From Ophiura sarsii (Eukaryota; Echinodermata; Ophiuroidea; Amphilepidida; Ophiuridae): a stretch of DNA of 64,000 nucleotides. The notes under the pieces are model-generated. The model saw only the letters and a list, made by a program, of their open reading frames with translations. It searched no databases and was not told where the DNA came from. Below, piece after piece: positions 1-11,004 of this stretch. Location of the stretch: contig CM069449.1 in the NCBI GenBank assembly GCA_035610835.1, forward strand, positions 41,151,098-41,215,097, in the 5' to 3' direction. How positions within the stretch are numbered: position 1 is the stretch's first letter; the number at the start of each line of letters is the position of its first letter. The translations under genes and the position numbers were made by a program.

Positions 1-100
1 AACTCAAACTTTGGAACACGACTTTTTTAGGATGACCTTTTCATGTAGAATAGAAAACTTCAAGTTGAAAATCGGAATGTGATCGGGTCATCTACCTTTA
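1..100. repeat. Interspersed repeat, second copy at 53,897-53,996
   Basis: The first ~100 bases align with 53,897-53,996 (shared AACTCAAA.TTTGGAA.ACGACT and ATGTA.AATAGAAAAC stretches, both ending at CTACCTTTAAT). Homology stops where the LINE begins in the other copy. The left end is cut by the window. Confidence 0.7.
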
Positions 101-494
101 ATTCATAAGTCACTTTCATTTGCATTTTTTACCCTGCCCATTATAAGACCGTTTGTGTTTCTTGTACGCATGTTCTCGGAGTAGCAGTGAACCAATTGAT
201 TGGCCCATCGAAGTGCTTCATTGAGTCCAAGTGTTTGATTTCAGATCACTCAGTTCATTAACATTGTCAATGTCAGTTGGGCTATTGTTCACTTTGCTTA
301 AAGGCCTGCCCCAGTGAAATAAAGAATCATGTACATTACAAATATTTCTGTGTAGCTATGGAGGTAAATTGTTTAATTGTCTAACTGTAAACTTAATCTG
401 CATTCTTTTTTTAACAAGTAGCATTATTATGCAAATTGGAATTGTTTTGATACTCAAAGTGTTGTACACCACCATGATGAGATGTGTCCTTTAC

Positions 495-569
495 CTTCGC
501 TGATTGTAGATTTCTAAGTCCTTCAAGATCCAAGAAACTCTCATCTTCATCCATGTCATCCTCCACTTC
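495..569 (-). CDS. IFT57: IFT57 exon 5 (residues 178-202)
   Basis: 75 bp from a TTTGTAG acceptor to a GTAAAG donor, phase 0 at both ends. It encodes an acidic run (EVEDDMDEDE) followed by SFLDLEGLRNLQSAK, which aligns with the FIDLNVLKAQ-type motif of the family. The next exon should lie beyond the left edge. Confidence 0.92.
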
Positions 570-3500
570 CTACAAAAATAAATCTGTATAAATTACATTC
601 CGCATACATCAACACATTTATTACACTATATTTCATTTCCTCTGGACAGTGATGTTACTTTACAGACGCAGCATTTATGCATACATGTATCGTTTATATC
701 TTAAGCGTGTGTATATACGCTAGTGCTCACCTAACCTCAAGTAGGCACACCCATTTATGTACTGCAATGAGTAAATGTGGCAGTTACGTCACAGTCTTGT
801 GATGGATAAATAGACATAAAAGAAGGCCTTGAAACAATGCTCTCTAATTTAGGGAATGTTGGTTTCCTGTGCTAAAAGAGCTATATGTGAACATGTTCAA
901 AGGTTCAGCCTCCTTTGAAAAAGATTTAGGGGTCATCTAGTATTTTTATAAATTGCTTATCAATTTCTTGATTTCGTCGGTGGTTGTATGCGGTGTTGAA
1001 AGCATGATTCATCTCCCTCGGCATTGCATGATAATCGTATGTATGAATTGGATGGACAAAATGTGCATGCTCTTCATGGAATTCAATAAGAGCTGCACAA
1101 GTGCTATTGTGCTGTGGTGTTCTTTCCCAAGTCTCTAGATTTGGTCCATAATTTTTAAAGATGACGGCCAAAGGAGCCAGTCTAGTACAAGCATAGCTTC
1201 ATCACAAAACCGCAACCCACATTTACCACAGGGCTGGCTACCAGGATAAGCAATCAAGATTTCTGATAGGAATCAAAATACAGTCCTCAAAAACAGTTAC
1301 TGACCAGGTACTAAATATACTCTTAAACTCCAAAACTATAGGTCCTACGTAAAAATTTGTGAAGATATTTCTTCTCTTGTGAACCCTCAGGCATAGCCTC
1401 CGTAAAACTGCCATAACTTCTTCATTATTCATTTAATCTATATAAAAGTATACACTTTCTTGATGAAGAGTTCAATGCATCCAACCATGAACATAAAATT
1501 GACCATTTTGTAGAAAATTATAAAAACACGTTTTTTTTCTCACCCATTTAAGGTTTTGCAAAGATAATCAAAAATATTTTTGTCAAATGTTGTTGTTCTA
1601 GTTTTAATATAAACTTAACAAAATTCTCTAGGAGTGGGTTTCTATATCTGATTTACCTTTTGAATTATTGACCAAAAAGTGCCTAAAAATGTGATTTGTT
1701 TACCTCCAAAATCATGAAAATCACATTTTGTGGCACTTTTTGGTCAATAATTTAAAAAATAAATCAGATATTCAAAACAAACAAAAACCACTCATATCAC
1801 TAATTTCTGCTTGAAATGGAATAAGTTTGCTGAAATACATTGTTTATAAACTATTCAGCAACTCCTGATACCGTAATTTCAGTAGCAAAGCATTATTAAT
1901 TTGAGAAAACCATGCTGCTATGGAAACCAGCACGCCGATCAAACCACGCTTCTATGGAAACCAGCACGCCGATTGAAACGGACAACGATGATAATGTGTT
2001 TACGTGCTAGACGATCGTAGCCGCAGTGTGTGTAGTTGTTTTTGAATAATTGTGCACACCCTGTTTACATCAACTTTTAAATCTAAAAGGAACTTTGAAT
2101 ATTATTCTAATTTGATCATTTCAGTGTTTAAGATTTTGAAAATAGTTTGAATGAAATTGTCATTGTTGAAAGGGATTAAATCATGTTTCAGGGCGTACAC
2201 CACTAATTCGGTAATGCACGGCACTTCCAGCAAAGTTGAGTACGATAATAGTTCCTATTTGATGGAAAGAATGGTAGCAAATGAAACTAATCATTATTGT
2301 TTTAGTGTCAAATTTGTGTTCTTCGTATTCCTAAGAATGTATATTTAATGTTTTAAAAAGAAAATACGTGATTTTAACTGAAACATAATTTTACGTCTCG
2401 ATTTACATGCACGTTGCTTGCATGGGTAAAAGCCAACTTATAAGTAACAAAATCAGTACACGCTGACGTGCCGGCTTCTAGCAAAAAAATCTACCTGATG
2501 ACCCCGGGTTGAGTTTCAGATATGTTATAAAATACTGTTTGTGTTAAAACATATTAAAATTTCATAGAATTCTTCGCTAGCTTATTCAAGTTACAGCGAT
2601 TTGAACACATCCTGCAAAGCATGTAAAGTCTATGGGGTCGAATTAGTGATGTACGCCCTTCAGCGTATGTGTATCACCAATCTACAACTTGCATTCTAAG
2701 CGTCTGCATGGTTTATTTCACTCGGGCATTGCTTTCGTGAAATAAACCACATAGACGACGCGAACACCGTTGAAGATTGCTGATACATATTTTACTCCCT
2801 AATTATCACACTAGAAACATTTACCAATTTTATCTTGACATGAACCACGGTCTGTCAGTAATATTTGTCAGCAAAAAAAAAAAAAATTAAAAATAGGAAA
2901 ATCGACCAACTGACCCGCCTTCAAGATTTTTGGCAATTGAGGACAACACAACAATTTTTTTGGGCCTAACTTACTTCAATTTCATCTTCCACCTTGTCCA
3001 GTTTTAGTTCCACATCATCGTCAATATTGCTCTCTTCTTCCGTCTCTTCCTCTGGGTATCGGGGTCTGAAAATAGAGTGGAGCAAAATGAGGATTACACA
3101 TTACAAGTTTTGTTAGGCATTGTGATGTATGATTTTGGTAGAGGGAAGAGAGGCGGTTTGCAATTAACCTTTTCCAAATTAATTTCAACATCATAGAAGA
3201 TTTTAAAGACGGCACCACAATGCATTGCATATTTGTAAAACCTTGTAAATCTGATCCACGATTCATCTCGGTTCCCATAGACATATACACAAAATGATGA
3301 CTTCATAGCACCATTGTCGTACAAGATCTTAGATTCTTGTTTACATTAAATAAACTAATTTTCAGTGTTCCTTTTGCGTATTTCTAAAACCAAAGAGCTC
3401 GAATAGCAAACAACTTACTCACAGTTATTGGAAAACCATAAAGACACGGGAACCATCGATTCTTCGATACATGTCATGCGTGACAGGTCACTGATATATA

Positions 3501-6500
3501 TTGATCGTACTGATGCGGGTATCGATAAGGGGAAATCCAAATGTATTGTGGGAAACAAATCTTGATTTGGCGCAATGCATTGTGGGTGCGACGTTAAAAT
3601 ATTCTTTGCTTCAACATCATCATCACTTTACTGTGTCAGCTCAAGTAAGGAGTTGGGAGGTGATATCAGCACATTTATCTAGTGATAGACGCAGCACTTT
3701 CTGCGCTACAGTTACCATTCTTCTTTGTTTGAGATATTTTAAAATGTTTTGAAAATTGTTGGAAAATGAACAACATTTTTACGAAACATTTGAAGGGGAA
3801 AAACAACCCACCTGACCGACTTTGAGAGGAAAAGGGTTGGTTTTTTAACCCTGTTCTACGGGGCCCGACTGATTTTTTTTTTTTTTTGACATTTGGTGAC
3901 AATTAATTTCATGACAGTGTATTGTCTGTTTTCGAGCTTTTGCTGATTTGGGGATACCATGTCACAACCCCCCTCCCCTCTCAAGTTTCTGACTCGACGG
4001 CACCCCCCCAGTCTCACACTTCTGACTTGGCAGCAATTTTAAAAAGTTGACAGCCTGGTAGTAAAAAAATGCCAGACCGACCGACCCTACCTGAGAGGTT
4101 TGTTTGCCCGTAGAACAGGTTTTTCCCTCCGTTACACACTAAGTAAAAAGACACCAGATTCACATACCTTCCCCATTTAAAACTGGTTTGTTTCAATGCT
4201 TGATCTGCAAGTTTATCCAACACATAGATGCAATGTTCACCGAATCCAGGCTTAAGTTTACCGGGTGGGAAATCCACTGCGGACCCCAAGTGTCGAACTT
4301 CGTCCAGGATACTCGAGATGGTAGCGTTGGGGTCATCATACTGCAAGAGATGTAAGCAGGTTAATAGTATGTATTGTGTTGTATAAATATAAATATTCAA
4401 AACAAAACATGACAATATATTGGCAAATTCTTTCCAAAAGTACCATTTCCAAAGTCAAAGATTCATTCATTGTGCAGTGATGTGAGAGCATATTCCTATT
4501 CTAAACCATGTTCATTGCAATGTGTCAAGATAAATCCAAACAGGTTTGATCATGCTATCTGGAGTACAAAATTGGCATCAGAGTATAATATTCCAGTGAG
4601 TACTAAGGCTGATGTTTTTGGGAAATAATGCTCTCCGGATTCAATTTATTTGTCGGCAGGACTTTAGATTCCCGATTTCCTCACACTCTGGGTTGATTGT
4701 TAGGACTCCATCTTTTGTTGAGATTGTGTGATGCATGTTTGAAAATGGCGTCGCAGTAAATACAGAAGTGACAATCCACAGGAAGTCTTTTTAGAGAGTA
4801 TTAAAAAATGAATGGATTTGGCAAAACAAACCCATTATTAAGTAGTGATTTGTTTTAGGACGGGATCCTGTGACTGTTTTCTACCCAAGTGAGCACAGCT
4901 TATATTATCATCAAGCGTATGATTCAAATGTGTTGGCATAGGGCTTTGTAATCACCCTATCAAAGCCAAACTCTGTGGCACTGGTATTGTATCGGTGTGT
5001 ATTTACCTGGAATACACACAGTTGTCACATTCTTATTTCAGATGAGATGACATACTGTTAACTTGAAGTTTCTATTATTATTGGACAACATGTCTAATGT
5101 TGCAAGAGCTGTATCAATTGGGATTAAGCCATTGTTGTACTAATTTACAAGACTGAGTTATAGACGCAATTATTGACACAGTATTGGAATGTTAGCACCC
5201 AAATCCAATTTTCGCCCAACAGTCGAAGTACAACACTGAACACTGGAGAAAGATTTACAGTACAAATTGGGCTACACGCTATAATTCATATAGTTTAAAG
5301 GAGGGGTCCCGCAAGCACAAAATTGAACATAATTTGTTAGATACATAATTATAGAGCCCAAATTGCGTAATCATATAGAACAAAATATCATACTAATCAC
5401 AAAAACGAATAAAAACTGCCATCTCTCAACATGCAATATTTAAAATTTGCGGCGATCGAAAGTCCCGGTGTCGATGACGTGTCGATGATGGTTACGGTGC
5501 TAAAATGTGCATTGTATATCTATGACTTCATCAACACCGGGACTTTCGATTGCTGCGAATTCTTAAAATTGCATGTTGAGAGATGGCAGTTTTTGTCATA
5601 AGTATGGTGTTTTGTTGTATATAATTACGCAAGTTGGGCTCGATAATTATTTTTCTAACGTATGAAGAGGAGTTTTGCCTTTCTGCCTTTTTACTCATTT
5701 TGCATTATTAAATGGATGGTTATTCATTATGTGGAATGTGGCTTGTATTGTTGATGCCTCAATTGGCGTGCATAGATTAGATGCACTAATCCAAGTCATA
5801 GAAACAGTAATGAACACAGCCATACAATAATTGATTAATTCCATGGACTTGCCAATACAAATTTACTAATACAAAATGAGTAACATGTCGGGGTGGTCTG
5901 GTGGCCATTTTGCAACAAAGCTCTTCATATAATGCACAATGTTGTGCTTGCAGGACAACTCCTTTAAGAGTTTAACAGGTTGATTATTAAACTAACGTGG
6001 AAATATCTTGACAAACAAAACATTAATAATTGAGTGGATATAGGCTAATATCCAAAAGCTGATTCCCCATTCACTGAGCACCACAAATTATAGATGTTTT
6101 GTCCAATTACAGGTAATTTTATTCTTTATTTGTCTTCCTTTGGACAGTGACGTCACTTTACAGACGCAGCAATCACACACACATCTGCTCCGTCTTTTTA
6201 TGCTTGTGTGTATACGCCAGCGCCTTTAGAAGGCGCGCGAGTTTGTGTGCTGCAATCAGTAGAATATGCAGTTACGTCAGTGTCTCGTGATGGATAAATA
6301 GACTACAATTTACAGTTTCGTCTTACCTCTTGTGGTGTTTCAAACTGTCTTCCAGCTAGGTTTATTAGCCAAGAGCTCAGAGTTGTAAAGATGTAGAACT
6401 GCTCCCCCGGATTGGTTTGTATTGCAAAGTAATGTCTGTACAAAAATAATACAGTAATAAATGGTTAATCCAGTCTTCAGTAATAGCGTGTGTTCCACTT

Positions 6501-7489
6501 ACCACATAATTTTGGATTTTAATATGGTTAGATTGCTTGGAAAGACAATATTCATGAGTGCCTAACTCTTAATAAAGGTAATTGAAAAATGGATGAATGA
6601 ATGAGAAATAAAGAATATTTATAGCTGGAACAGCGTTTGAAATGCTCAGTATTGCTCACTTGCATTTTTTGCAAATTTGTTTTAAATTAAGAATTGAGCA
6701 TTTTAGTGCAATACATCGAGGGGAGGGCTCAGAAACACAAGGCCTCATCTCCATTTGTTCAAAAAAGAAATTTTAGTATCAACATTTTCAGAAAGAATTC
6801 TCTTTCCAGTAACACAGCCTTATCTCCATAACACAAACCCCTTCAAAGTTATAGCCAGTATCACAAGGCCTCATCTCCATCTCCCCAATGTGTTTAAAAA
6901 TCTTCAATAGTCTTTTTCTCAAAATGGTCAAAATGGAGATAAGGCCTTATGGTTCTGAGCCCTCGACATAAACAATTTGCTATCTATCTCCACCAAGCTG
7001 TGTCCAAATCCCTCAGGTTATTACCATATAACCGGACTTAGAATTAAGACTATTCACATTGGCTCGATGATCGATTGCCACAAATGGGCTACTTCTCTGC
7101 AGGGGTCGGTCGGATTAAGAATATATATAAATCACATTCAAATGATATAGGCCCTCTAATTAAACTATAAAATAGTTGCTATAAGATGTGAATGGGAATA
7201 TTGTATTATTATTAAATCACTGTATTTCTGATTAGGGTCGGTATTCATTTGTACAGTAAAAACTTTTTGGTCAGTTTTTAAAATTAGGGTAGATTGGCAA
7301 TGGACAAACAAACAATTTTCTTCTGCCTTACCTTGAAACTGGTTTGAACCCCAGACCTTTCAGGAATTCTTGTTCATAGTTTAAGAGTTTCAGTTTATCT
7401 AGTAAATCTTCCATAAGTATGAATTGCATGTGAGGTTGACCTGGGCCTCCATCCTCTGAACCGCCCCCTCGTCTGCCATCTTCAGCCAT
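495..7489 (-). CDS. IFT57: IFT57 (intraflagellar transport protein 57), 5' half, five coding exons
   Basis: IFT57 (also called HIPPI) is a peripheral subunit of intraflagellar transport complex B, which carries cargo along ciliary axonemes; in known homologues the C-terminal coiled coil binds IFT20. Joining 7489-7332, 6435-6327, 4340-4168, 3065-2975 and 569-495 on the minus strand gives an open 202-residue N-terminal half. Recognisable conserved stretches are MEDLLDKLKLLNYEQEFL, HYFAIQTNPGEQFY, EYDDPNATIS and DFPPGKLKPGFGEH. About residues 20-146 match the N-terminal calponin-homology-like domain and residues 148-195 form the acidic linker before the coiled coil. The vertebrate protein is about 430 residues, so the coiled-coil half lies left of position 1. 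Intron phases are 2, 0, 2, 0 and 0, all with GT-AG ends. Introns are 0.9-2.4 kb and loaded with short repeats. No frameshift or premature stop is seen, so the gene appears functional. Confidence 0.95.
642..822. repeat. MITE-like repeat, IFT57 intron 4 (pair of 6,130-6,305)
   Basis: It shares GGACAGTGA.GT.ACTTTACAG, GACGCAGCA, a TGTGTATA.ACGC core and a CAGTTACGTCA..GTCT.GTGATGG end with 6,130-6,305. Both copies are in the same orientation within IFT57 introns. Confidence 0.7.
926..1171 (-). other. Unidentified open stretch in IFT57 intron 4
   Basis: An 80-codon open frame with unusually protein-like, His-rich composition (for example YGPNLETWERTPQH and EEHAHFVHPIHTYDYHAM). It lacks an ATG at its head and I do not recognise the family. 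It may be a decayed transposon protein fragment or chance; it is not part of IFT57. Confidence 0.2.
1621..1805. repeat. Fold-back element, IFT57 intron 4
   Basis: The arms pair around an apex near 1,710: ATCTGATTTA..TTGAATTATTGACC with its complement, and CAAAAAGTGCC with GGCACTTTTTG. The apex segment GTTTACCTCCAAAATCATG recurs at 48,510-48,540, so this belongs to the same family as the 48.5-49.3 kb region. Confidence 0.75.
1918..1973. repeat. Two-copy tandem repeat, 34-bp period
   Basis: A 22-base unit beginning CTATGGAAACCAGCACGCCG occurs at 1918-1939 and 1952-1973 with no mismatch inside the unit. Confidence 0.85.
2670..2790. repeat. Fold-back repeat with 15-bp hairpin core
   Basis: TGGTTTATTTCAC and GTGAAATAAACCA pair around TCGGGCATTGCTTTC, and outer bases (TGTATCA..AATCT / AGATT..TGATACA) extend the stem. 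Outer arms CAGGGCGTACA.CACTAATTCG near 2,189 and 2,663 (inverted) may mark a larger element. Confidence 0.65.
2975..3065 (-). CDS. IFT57: IFT57 exon 4 (residues 147-177)
   Basis: 91 bp from a TTTTCAG acceptor to a GTAAG donor. It encodes PRYPEEETEEESNIDDD and then VELKLDKVEDEIE, the acidic linker matched in vertebrate IFT57 by its Glu/Asp-rich segment with a conserved L-KVDEE-like motif. Confidence 0.9.
3781..4130. repeat. GTTCTACGGG-family repeat
   Basis: It contains CCTGTTCTACGGGGCC and, inverted, GCCCGTAGAACAGG, together with GGTCGGTCGG and CCTCTCAGGTAGGG words. The same set of words recurs at 45,926-46,355 and 50,150-50,325. It lies in IFT57 intron 3, immediately downstream of exon 3. 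Confidence 0.65.
4168..4340 (-). CDS. IFT57: IFT57 exon 3 (residues 90-146 plus 2 nt)
   Basis: 173 bp from a TTGCAG acceptor to a GTATG donor. It opens with YDDPNATISSILDEVR and includes DFPPGKLKPGFGEHCIYVLD, the most diagnostic part of the protein, and ends at FKWG plus two bases of an Arg codon. It closes the N-terminal globular domain. Confidence 0.95.
5336..5659. repeat. Fold-back MITE, ~150-bp arms, IFT57 intron 2
   Basis: GTTAG...CTAAC termini, with arms pairing along TAATTAT.GAGCCCAA.TTGCG, CTGCCATCTCTCAACATGCA and CGAAAGTCCCGGTGT. The loop is about 60 bp near 5,500. There is no open reading frame. Confidence 0.85.
5661..5930. repeat. TA-flanked MITE (TATGAAGAG...CTCTTCATA), IFT57 intron 2
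   Basis: Termini are TATGAAGAG and CTCTTCATAT, with the interior word TTCATTATGTGGAATGTGGC. A shorter copy with the same termini and interior is nested in another MITE at 50,858-51,052. It abuts the fold-back element 5336-5659. Confidence 0.8.
6130..6305. repeat. MITE-like repeat, IFT57 intron 2 (pair of 642-822)
   Basis: Matches 642-822 along most of its length. The ends are GGACAGTGACGTCACTTTAC and GTTACGTCAGTGTCTCGTGA. It ends about 20 bp from the donor of IFT57 exon 2. Confidence 0.7.
6327..6435 (-). CDS. IFT57: IFT57 exon 2 (residues 53-89)
   Basis: 109 bp between a TACAG acceptor and a GTAAG donor. It completes the Arg codon split by intron 1 and encodes HYFAIQTNPGEQFY followed by IFTTLSSWLINLAGRQFE, a strongly conserved part of the CH-like domain with the Trp expected in the family. 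It ends in phase 0. Confidence 0.95.
6716..6967. repeat. MITE with imperfect TIR, IFT57 intron 1
   Basis: The left end TCGAGG..GGGCTCAGAA and right end TTCTGAGCCCTCGA are inverted. The interior repeats ACAAGGCCTCATCTCC, directly twice and inverted once. Confidence 0.75.
7332..7489 (-). CDS. IFT57: IFT57 exon 1 (start codon, residues 1-52 plus 2 nt)
   Basis: The ATG is at 7489-7487. An in-frame TAA lies at 7495-7493, only one codon upstream, so no longer N-terminus is possible in this exon. The first 20 residues are Gly-rich and variable (MAEDGRRGGG...). The conserved family segment begins at MQFILMEDLL (residues 21-30). The exon ends after two bases of an Arg codon at a GTAAGG donor (7331-7326). 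An acceptor-like TTTTTAG on the minus strand near 7,545 suggests that the 5' UTR may itself be spliced; this is inference. Confidence 0.95.
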
Positions 7490-7653
7490 CAGTTATACGG
7501 TATCCAATACACTTCAGATGCAGCTTTTGAATACTGACACGTCTAAAAATACAATAACAAATAGGACAGATTTCATTGAATAGTTCCCAAAATATTGTGT
7601 AAAAAAAAGATGTAGGCCTAACTAATATTCCATCATTTGGATGAAAATGTTTG

Positions 7654-7985
7654 ACTATAATCAAAACAAAGAATTCTCGATCAAATCGTATACGATTCCT
7701 CGTCCCATGCGACTGGGGCGTATTGTGCGTGACCGCGTCAATCACGAAGGCAAGGGCGCAGTAAAACCGGAAGGTGTGACGTTCTTGTAAACAACTAGGT
7801 AATTGACCAATAGCGGCCCTAATCAACAAGACCCCATGCTGCGTGATTGGATGATTATGTAATTTCTCCCGATCTCGTTGTGGCGTGGTTGTCAAGGGCT
7901 CATCACACTGCGTTCAGAATTTGGATGAACGCTGGCGTGACTAAAATAAATGTTTTGATCGAGAATTCTTTGTTTTGATTATAGT
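7654..7985. repeat. Perfect 32-bp inverted repeats around the IFT57 promoter
   Basis: The arms at 7654-7685 and 7954-7985 are exact reverse complements (core TCGAGAATTC palindrome plus a TTTGTTTTGATTATAG-type flank) separated by 268 bp that contains the promoter motifs. It could be a MITE carrying promoter-like sequence or a local inverted duplication. Confidence 0.8.
7700..7880 (-). promoter_or_regulatory. Probable IFT57 promoter (CCAAT, ETS and CRE-like sites)
   Basis: Read on the minus strand there is a CCAATCA box near 7,844-7,850, an ATTGG (inverted CCAAT) near 7,805-7,810, a CRE half-site (TGACGT, plus strand, near 7,777) and an ETS-type site CCGGAAGG (plus strand, 7767-7774). This arrangement is typical of TATA-less housekeeping promoters and lies 200-400 bp upstream of the ATG. 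I see no convincing full RFX X-box here; a half-site GTTGCC lies near 8,233. Transcription start is inferred around 7,700-7,770. Confidence 0.45.
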
Positions 7986-7999
7986 TGCTATTATCCTTT

Positions 8000-8429
8000 T
8001 AGTTTAAATATAAGGGGGAAAGGGTCTGTCTCACATACATTTGGAAAAGTAGCTATGCTATGCGTTGGTGGGGGGACGTCATTTCGGTGAAAATAATCAA
8101 ATGCCGGTGAAAACAACTTGCGCAGAGCAATCAATTAAGGCAACCGCACATTGTGCCTACTGCGAATCAAGTTTGTAACGCTCAGCGTTGAGTGCGTGCA
8201 TGGAGTTTTTTGCTTTTTAAACACTTGTTTGTTGTTGCCAAGCAAATTTGCTAAAAAGAACTCAAGTCTGCCCTTGCCTATAGGTCATCACGGAGTGACG
8301 TCACATGCCGTTGACCACAATCCCACAAACCAAAAGGTTAATAAAGGCCTCTTCGCCGTTTAGAGGACTCTTCAGCGTACACAGCACAGCGTCACACAAT
8401 CCCTTCTTCTTCTTCTTGCATGTCTTTGG
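8000..8429. other. Intergenic sequence upstream of IFT57
   Basis: No gene is recognised. A TGACGTCA-like site lies at about 8,295 and a GTTGCCAAGCAAA (RFX half-site-like) near 8,233. Confidence 0.4.
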
Positions 8430-9245
8430 GTATAATAATAATAATAATAAAACCATACTTATTGAGCGCATAACACAATTAAGTCCCTATGCGCTATCAC
8501 AAACAAAAACAAAACAAAATCACACAGTAACATGAGTAACAAAAGAGAAAAACAAAAACAAATTAAACATTAACATTAAATAGGTAAGTTTTTAGCAATG
8601 ATTTGAACTGTTCAAGAGTTTCTGCTTCTGCTTCTGCTTATTACTATAACTATGCAAACACAGCCATAAGGCTGTTATAACGCATAGGTCAGTGTGGTGG
8701 ATGGTGTGATCAGTTTTTGAAGTGAGCTCTGTTTACGTGTTCTTTAATGTCAATTTGAGAGAGTGCGCTTTTGAAGGCAGAAATGTCTGTTATTTTAGAC
8801 GGATTTAACATGTTTTGGCGGATTTAACATGATATGGTAAATTGTTCCAAAGTTCAGCAGAAGCATCTTGAAAAGAACGGCGACCATATGAAGTAGAAGG
8901 TGAAGAAACATGCGCAAGAAGATATTTTGAGCCAGAACGAAGATTGCGAGTGGGCTCGTATTGTTGAATAAGATCTTGTAGATACATAGGAGGAGCTAAA
9001 GTACGAGTACATTTAAATGTTATTAGAAGAATCTTGTAAATAATGCGGGATCTGATCGGTAGCCAATGTAAGTCACAAAGGACGGGAGAAATGTGACAGC
9101 GAATCTTAGACAGAGTAACAAGTCGAGCAGCTGAGTTTTGAATCCGTTGAAGTTTTGAGATTTGCGTATCAGGGAGGGCATAGTTATAGTAAACTAGTCT
9201 ATTGCAGTTATCAAGTCGGCAAGTCTTGATATGGGCGAGTAGAGC
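8430..9245 (-). mobile_element. 5'-truncated LINE (CR1/L2/Jockey-like) 3' end with decayed RT
   Basis: Minus-strand translation from about 9,240 gives the C-terminal region typical of non-LTR reverse transcriptases: LDNCNRLVYYNYALPDTQI, KLQRIQNSAARLV, DLHWLPIRSRIIYKILL and LAPPMYLQDLIQQY, then FQDASAELWNNLP. Stops and a frameshift break it near 8,800, where VKSA and LNPSKI-like pieces follow in another frame. The 3' end runs into an ATA/TTAT short tandem repeat at 8,430-8,450, a common LINE terminus. Only the last ~0.8 kb is present, as expected from incomplete reverse transcription. Confidence 0.85.
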
Positions 9246-9954
9246 GTAAAACTGGTCCTAGCCTAGGTAGTTTAAAACGTCTGGTTTGTTGTAAACGGCA
9301 AAAGGAACAAAGTACACAGATGACCGGGCCCACCTACTCTATAGGCTAAAGTAATTTGCCTAAAGCCTAAGGCTAATTAGGCCTAGGCCTACTAAATAAA
9401 AGTAAAAAGTAAAAATATTTTTATTTTTGTAATAAAAATAATTTAAAATATCCATTAGGCCTACCTATCCGAGAAATCGGTTCTTTTTGGGGTGTGTACC
9501 CGACTTTTTTGGTTGTCGGGACACCGGAAAACAACTAATTTCGAACACTGGACTAACCGTAAAAATTATATGAGGCCTGTCAGTATCAATGTTTGTTGTA
9601 TTCACATTAATTTATAGTCGAATTCCACAGGCTGTTCTCTGAGTTTGTTGTTACGCGTACAAAATGTTCAAAATAATATGAAGCCTTTGCTTTAATCTTC
9701 ATCAAATCATGGCAAAAGTGTCAAGAATATTCTGAGTTGCCGTTTTTTCACTTACCGAATGTTATCCTAACTCGAATAACTTCGAAAAACGTATTAAATT
9801 GAAGCAAAGGCTTGTCAAATTCGGCGTCGTTGATTGCCCTGGAAATATGCAAGTCCCGGATGTTGTTATTTATCTGAGCATGCGCAGTAAAACTGGTAAA
9901 ACTTCAATTACCTTCCAGGTAATGAGTGCTTTCATCTCTGAGATGCCTAGATTT
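9246..9954. other. No gene recognised
   Basis: AT-rich with several AGGCCTA words (9,345-9,470). No coding or RNA signal is recognised. Confidence 0.4.
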
Positions 9955-10245
9955 AGGTTTATAAGAAAGTCATACCGTCGCTATAATTCTTTCAAAACCT
10001 TGTATCTCCATTCAGCCCTTCAGCATGTATGAAGTAATACTTCCTATGTATGACCTTTAGGCGGTCTGTTCTAAAAAAAGAATGAAGTGACAAAATCACA
10101 TCTATCAAAACCTGTAAGTTTTCTTGGCCCGGAACATGTATAAAGCAACTCTCCCTATGCATAACCGTTTGCAGTTTTACTTTATACATGCTGAAGGGCC
10201 AGAAAACATACAAGGTTTTGAAAGAATGACGACGATACACTTTGT
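9955..10245. repeat. Fold-back element
   Basis: Arms at about 9,973-10,033 and 10,178-10,237 pair along TTCTTTCAAAACCTTGTAT and GCCCTTCAGCATGTAT. An internal partial direct repeat (ATGTAT.AAG...CCCTATGCATAACC type) is also present. Confidence 0.75.
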
Positions 10246-10724
10246 TGAGGTCCTAAAGGAGTAAAATAATTTTTTACTAATAATATTATGTTGGCTTTCA
10301 CGCTTGTAAAAGGCATTTTCACACCGGAGATAGAGATTTTATTTTTGGCCAAGTAAAAATTAAGGAAGTTTCTATAGTCCCGCTCGCGCATTTTCAGGAA
10401 TTCTGTAATGTTATTTTTTCCATATCTTCTTATAGTAATATAACTATCATTACTTTAGTCCAATATGAACATACAGACTGTAATAAAAAAAAGATATACA
10501 ATTGCAATTTCGTTTTTAGGCCACTTAAAATCAGTCATGCTATGTCAAAATCTATTACACTCTCTGTGATAAGTGATGTATTGACTACCAGAATAATTTT
10601 ATTTGTTCTTTTTAACTTCTTTTGCTTTGTTAATTCGCTATGTTAAGTTTATGAGAACGTGAAATTATAAAAAAATTCCCCTTATATTGAGCCTCACGGC
10701 CGAGTGCACCAAACTGGCGTAACT

Positions 10725-10990
10725 TAACAGTCTCTGCCTGTAAGAGTGTACCATTTTGGGGGTGTTGTGATTCATGGGTCCTCAGATCAACTTTATAAAA
10801 AAATCAGTGATACATTTACCATACCATTATACCATAGCCAAATTTTAAAATTCCTAACATTTTTTGTTCGGTCGTTAAAAATAGGTCACTGAAATTTCAG
10901 GGAAAAAACCCAGTAAAACGATTACTACGTTCCCTATAAGTTTATCGATGCGCGCTACGTACATCCCAACGAATGGAAAACATATAACCT
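10725..10990. repeat. Interspersed repeat, inverted copy at 21,030-21,292
   Basis: Reverse-complement match along TAACAGTCTCTGCCT, GATTCATGGGTCCTCAGAT, TTACTACGTTCCCTATAAG and CATCCCAACGAA. There is no open frame. Confidence 0.8.
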
Positions 10991-11004
10991 CCAGTTAGGT
11001 ACAT

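Noticed and set aside
7482..7895. 137-codon open frame on the minus strand over the IFT57 5' region
   Set aside because: It is in another frame than IFT57 exon 1 and runs through the probable promoter and 5' UTR; no recognisable motif.
8225..8240. RFX X-box for IFT57
   Set aside because: Only a half-site fits well and it lies about 740 bp from the ATG, so it is not called as a regulatory feature.
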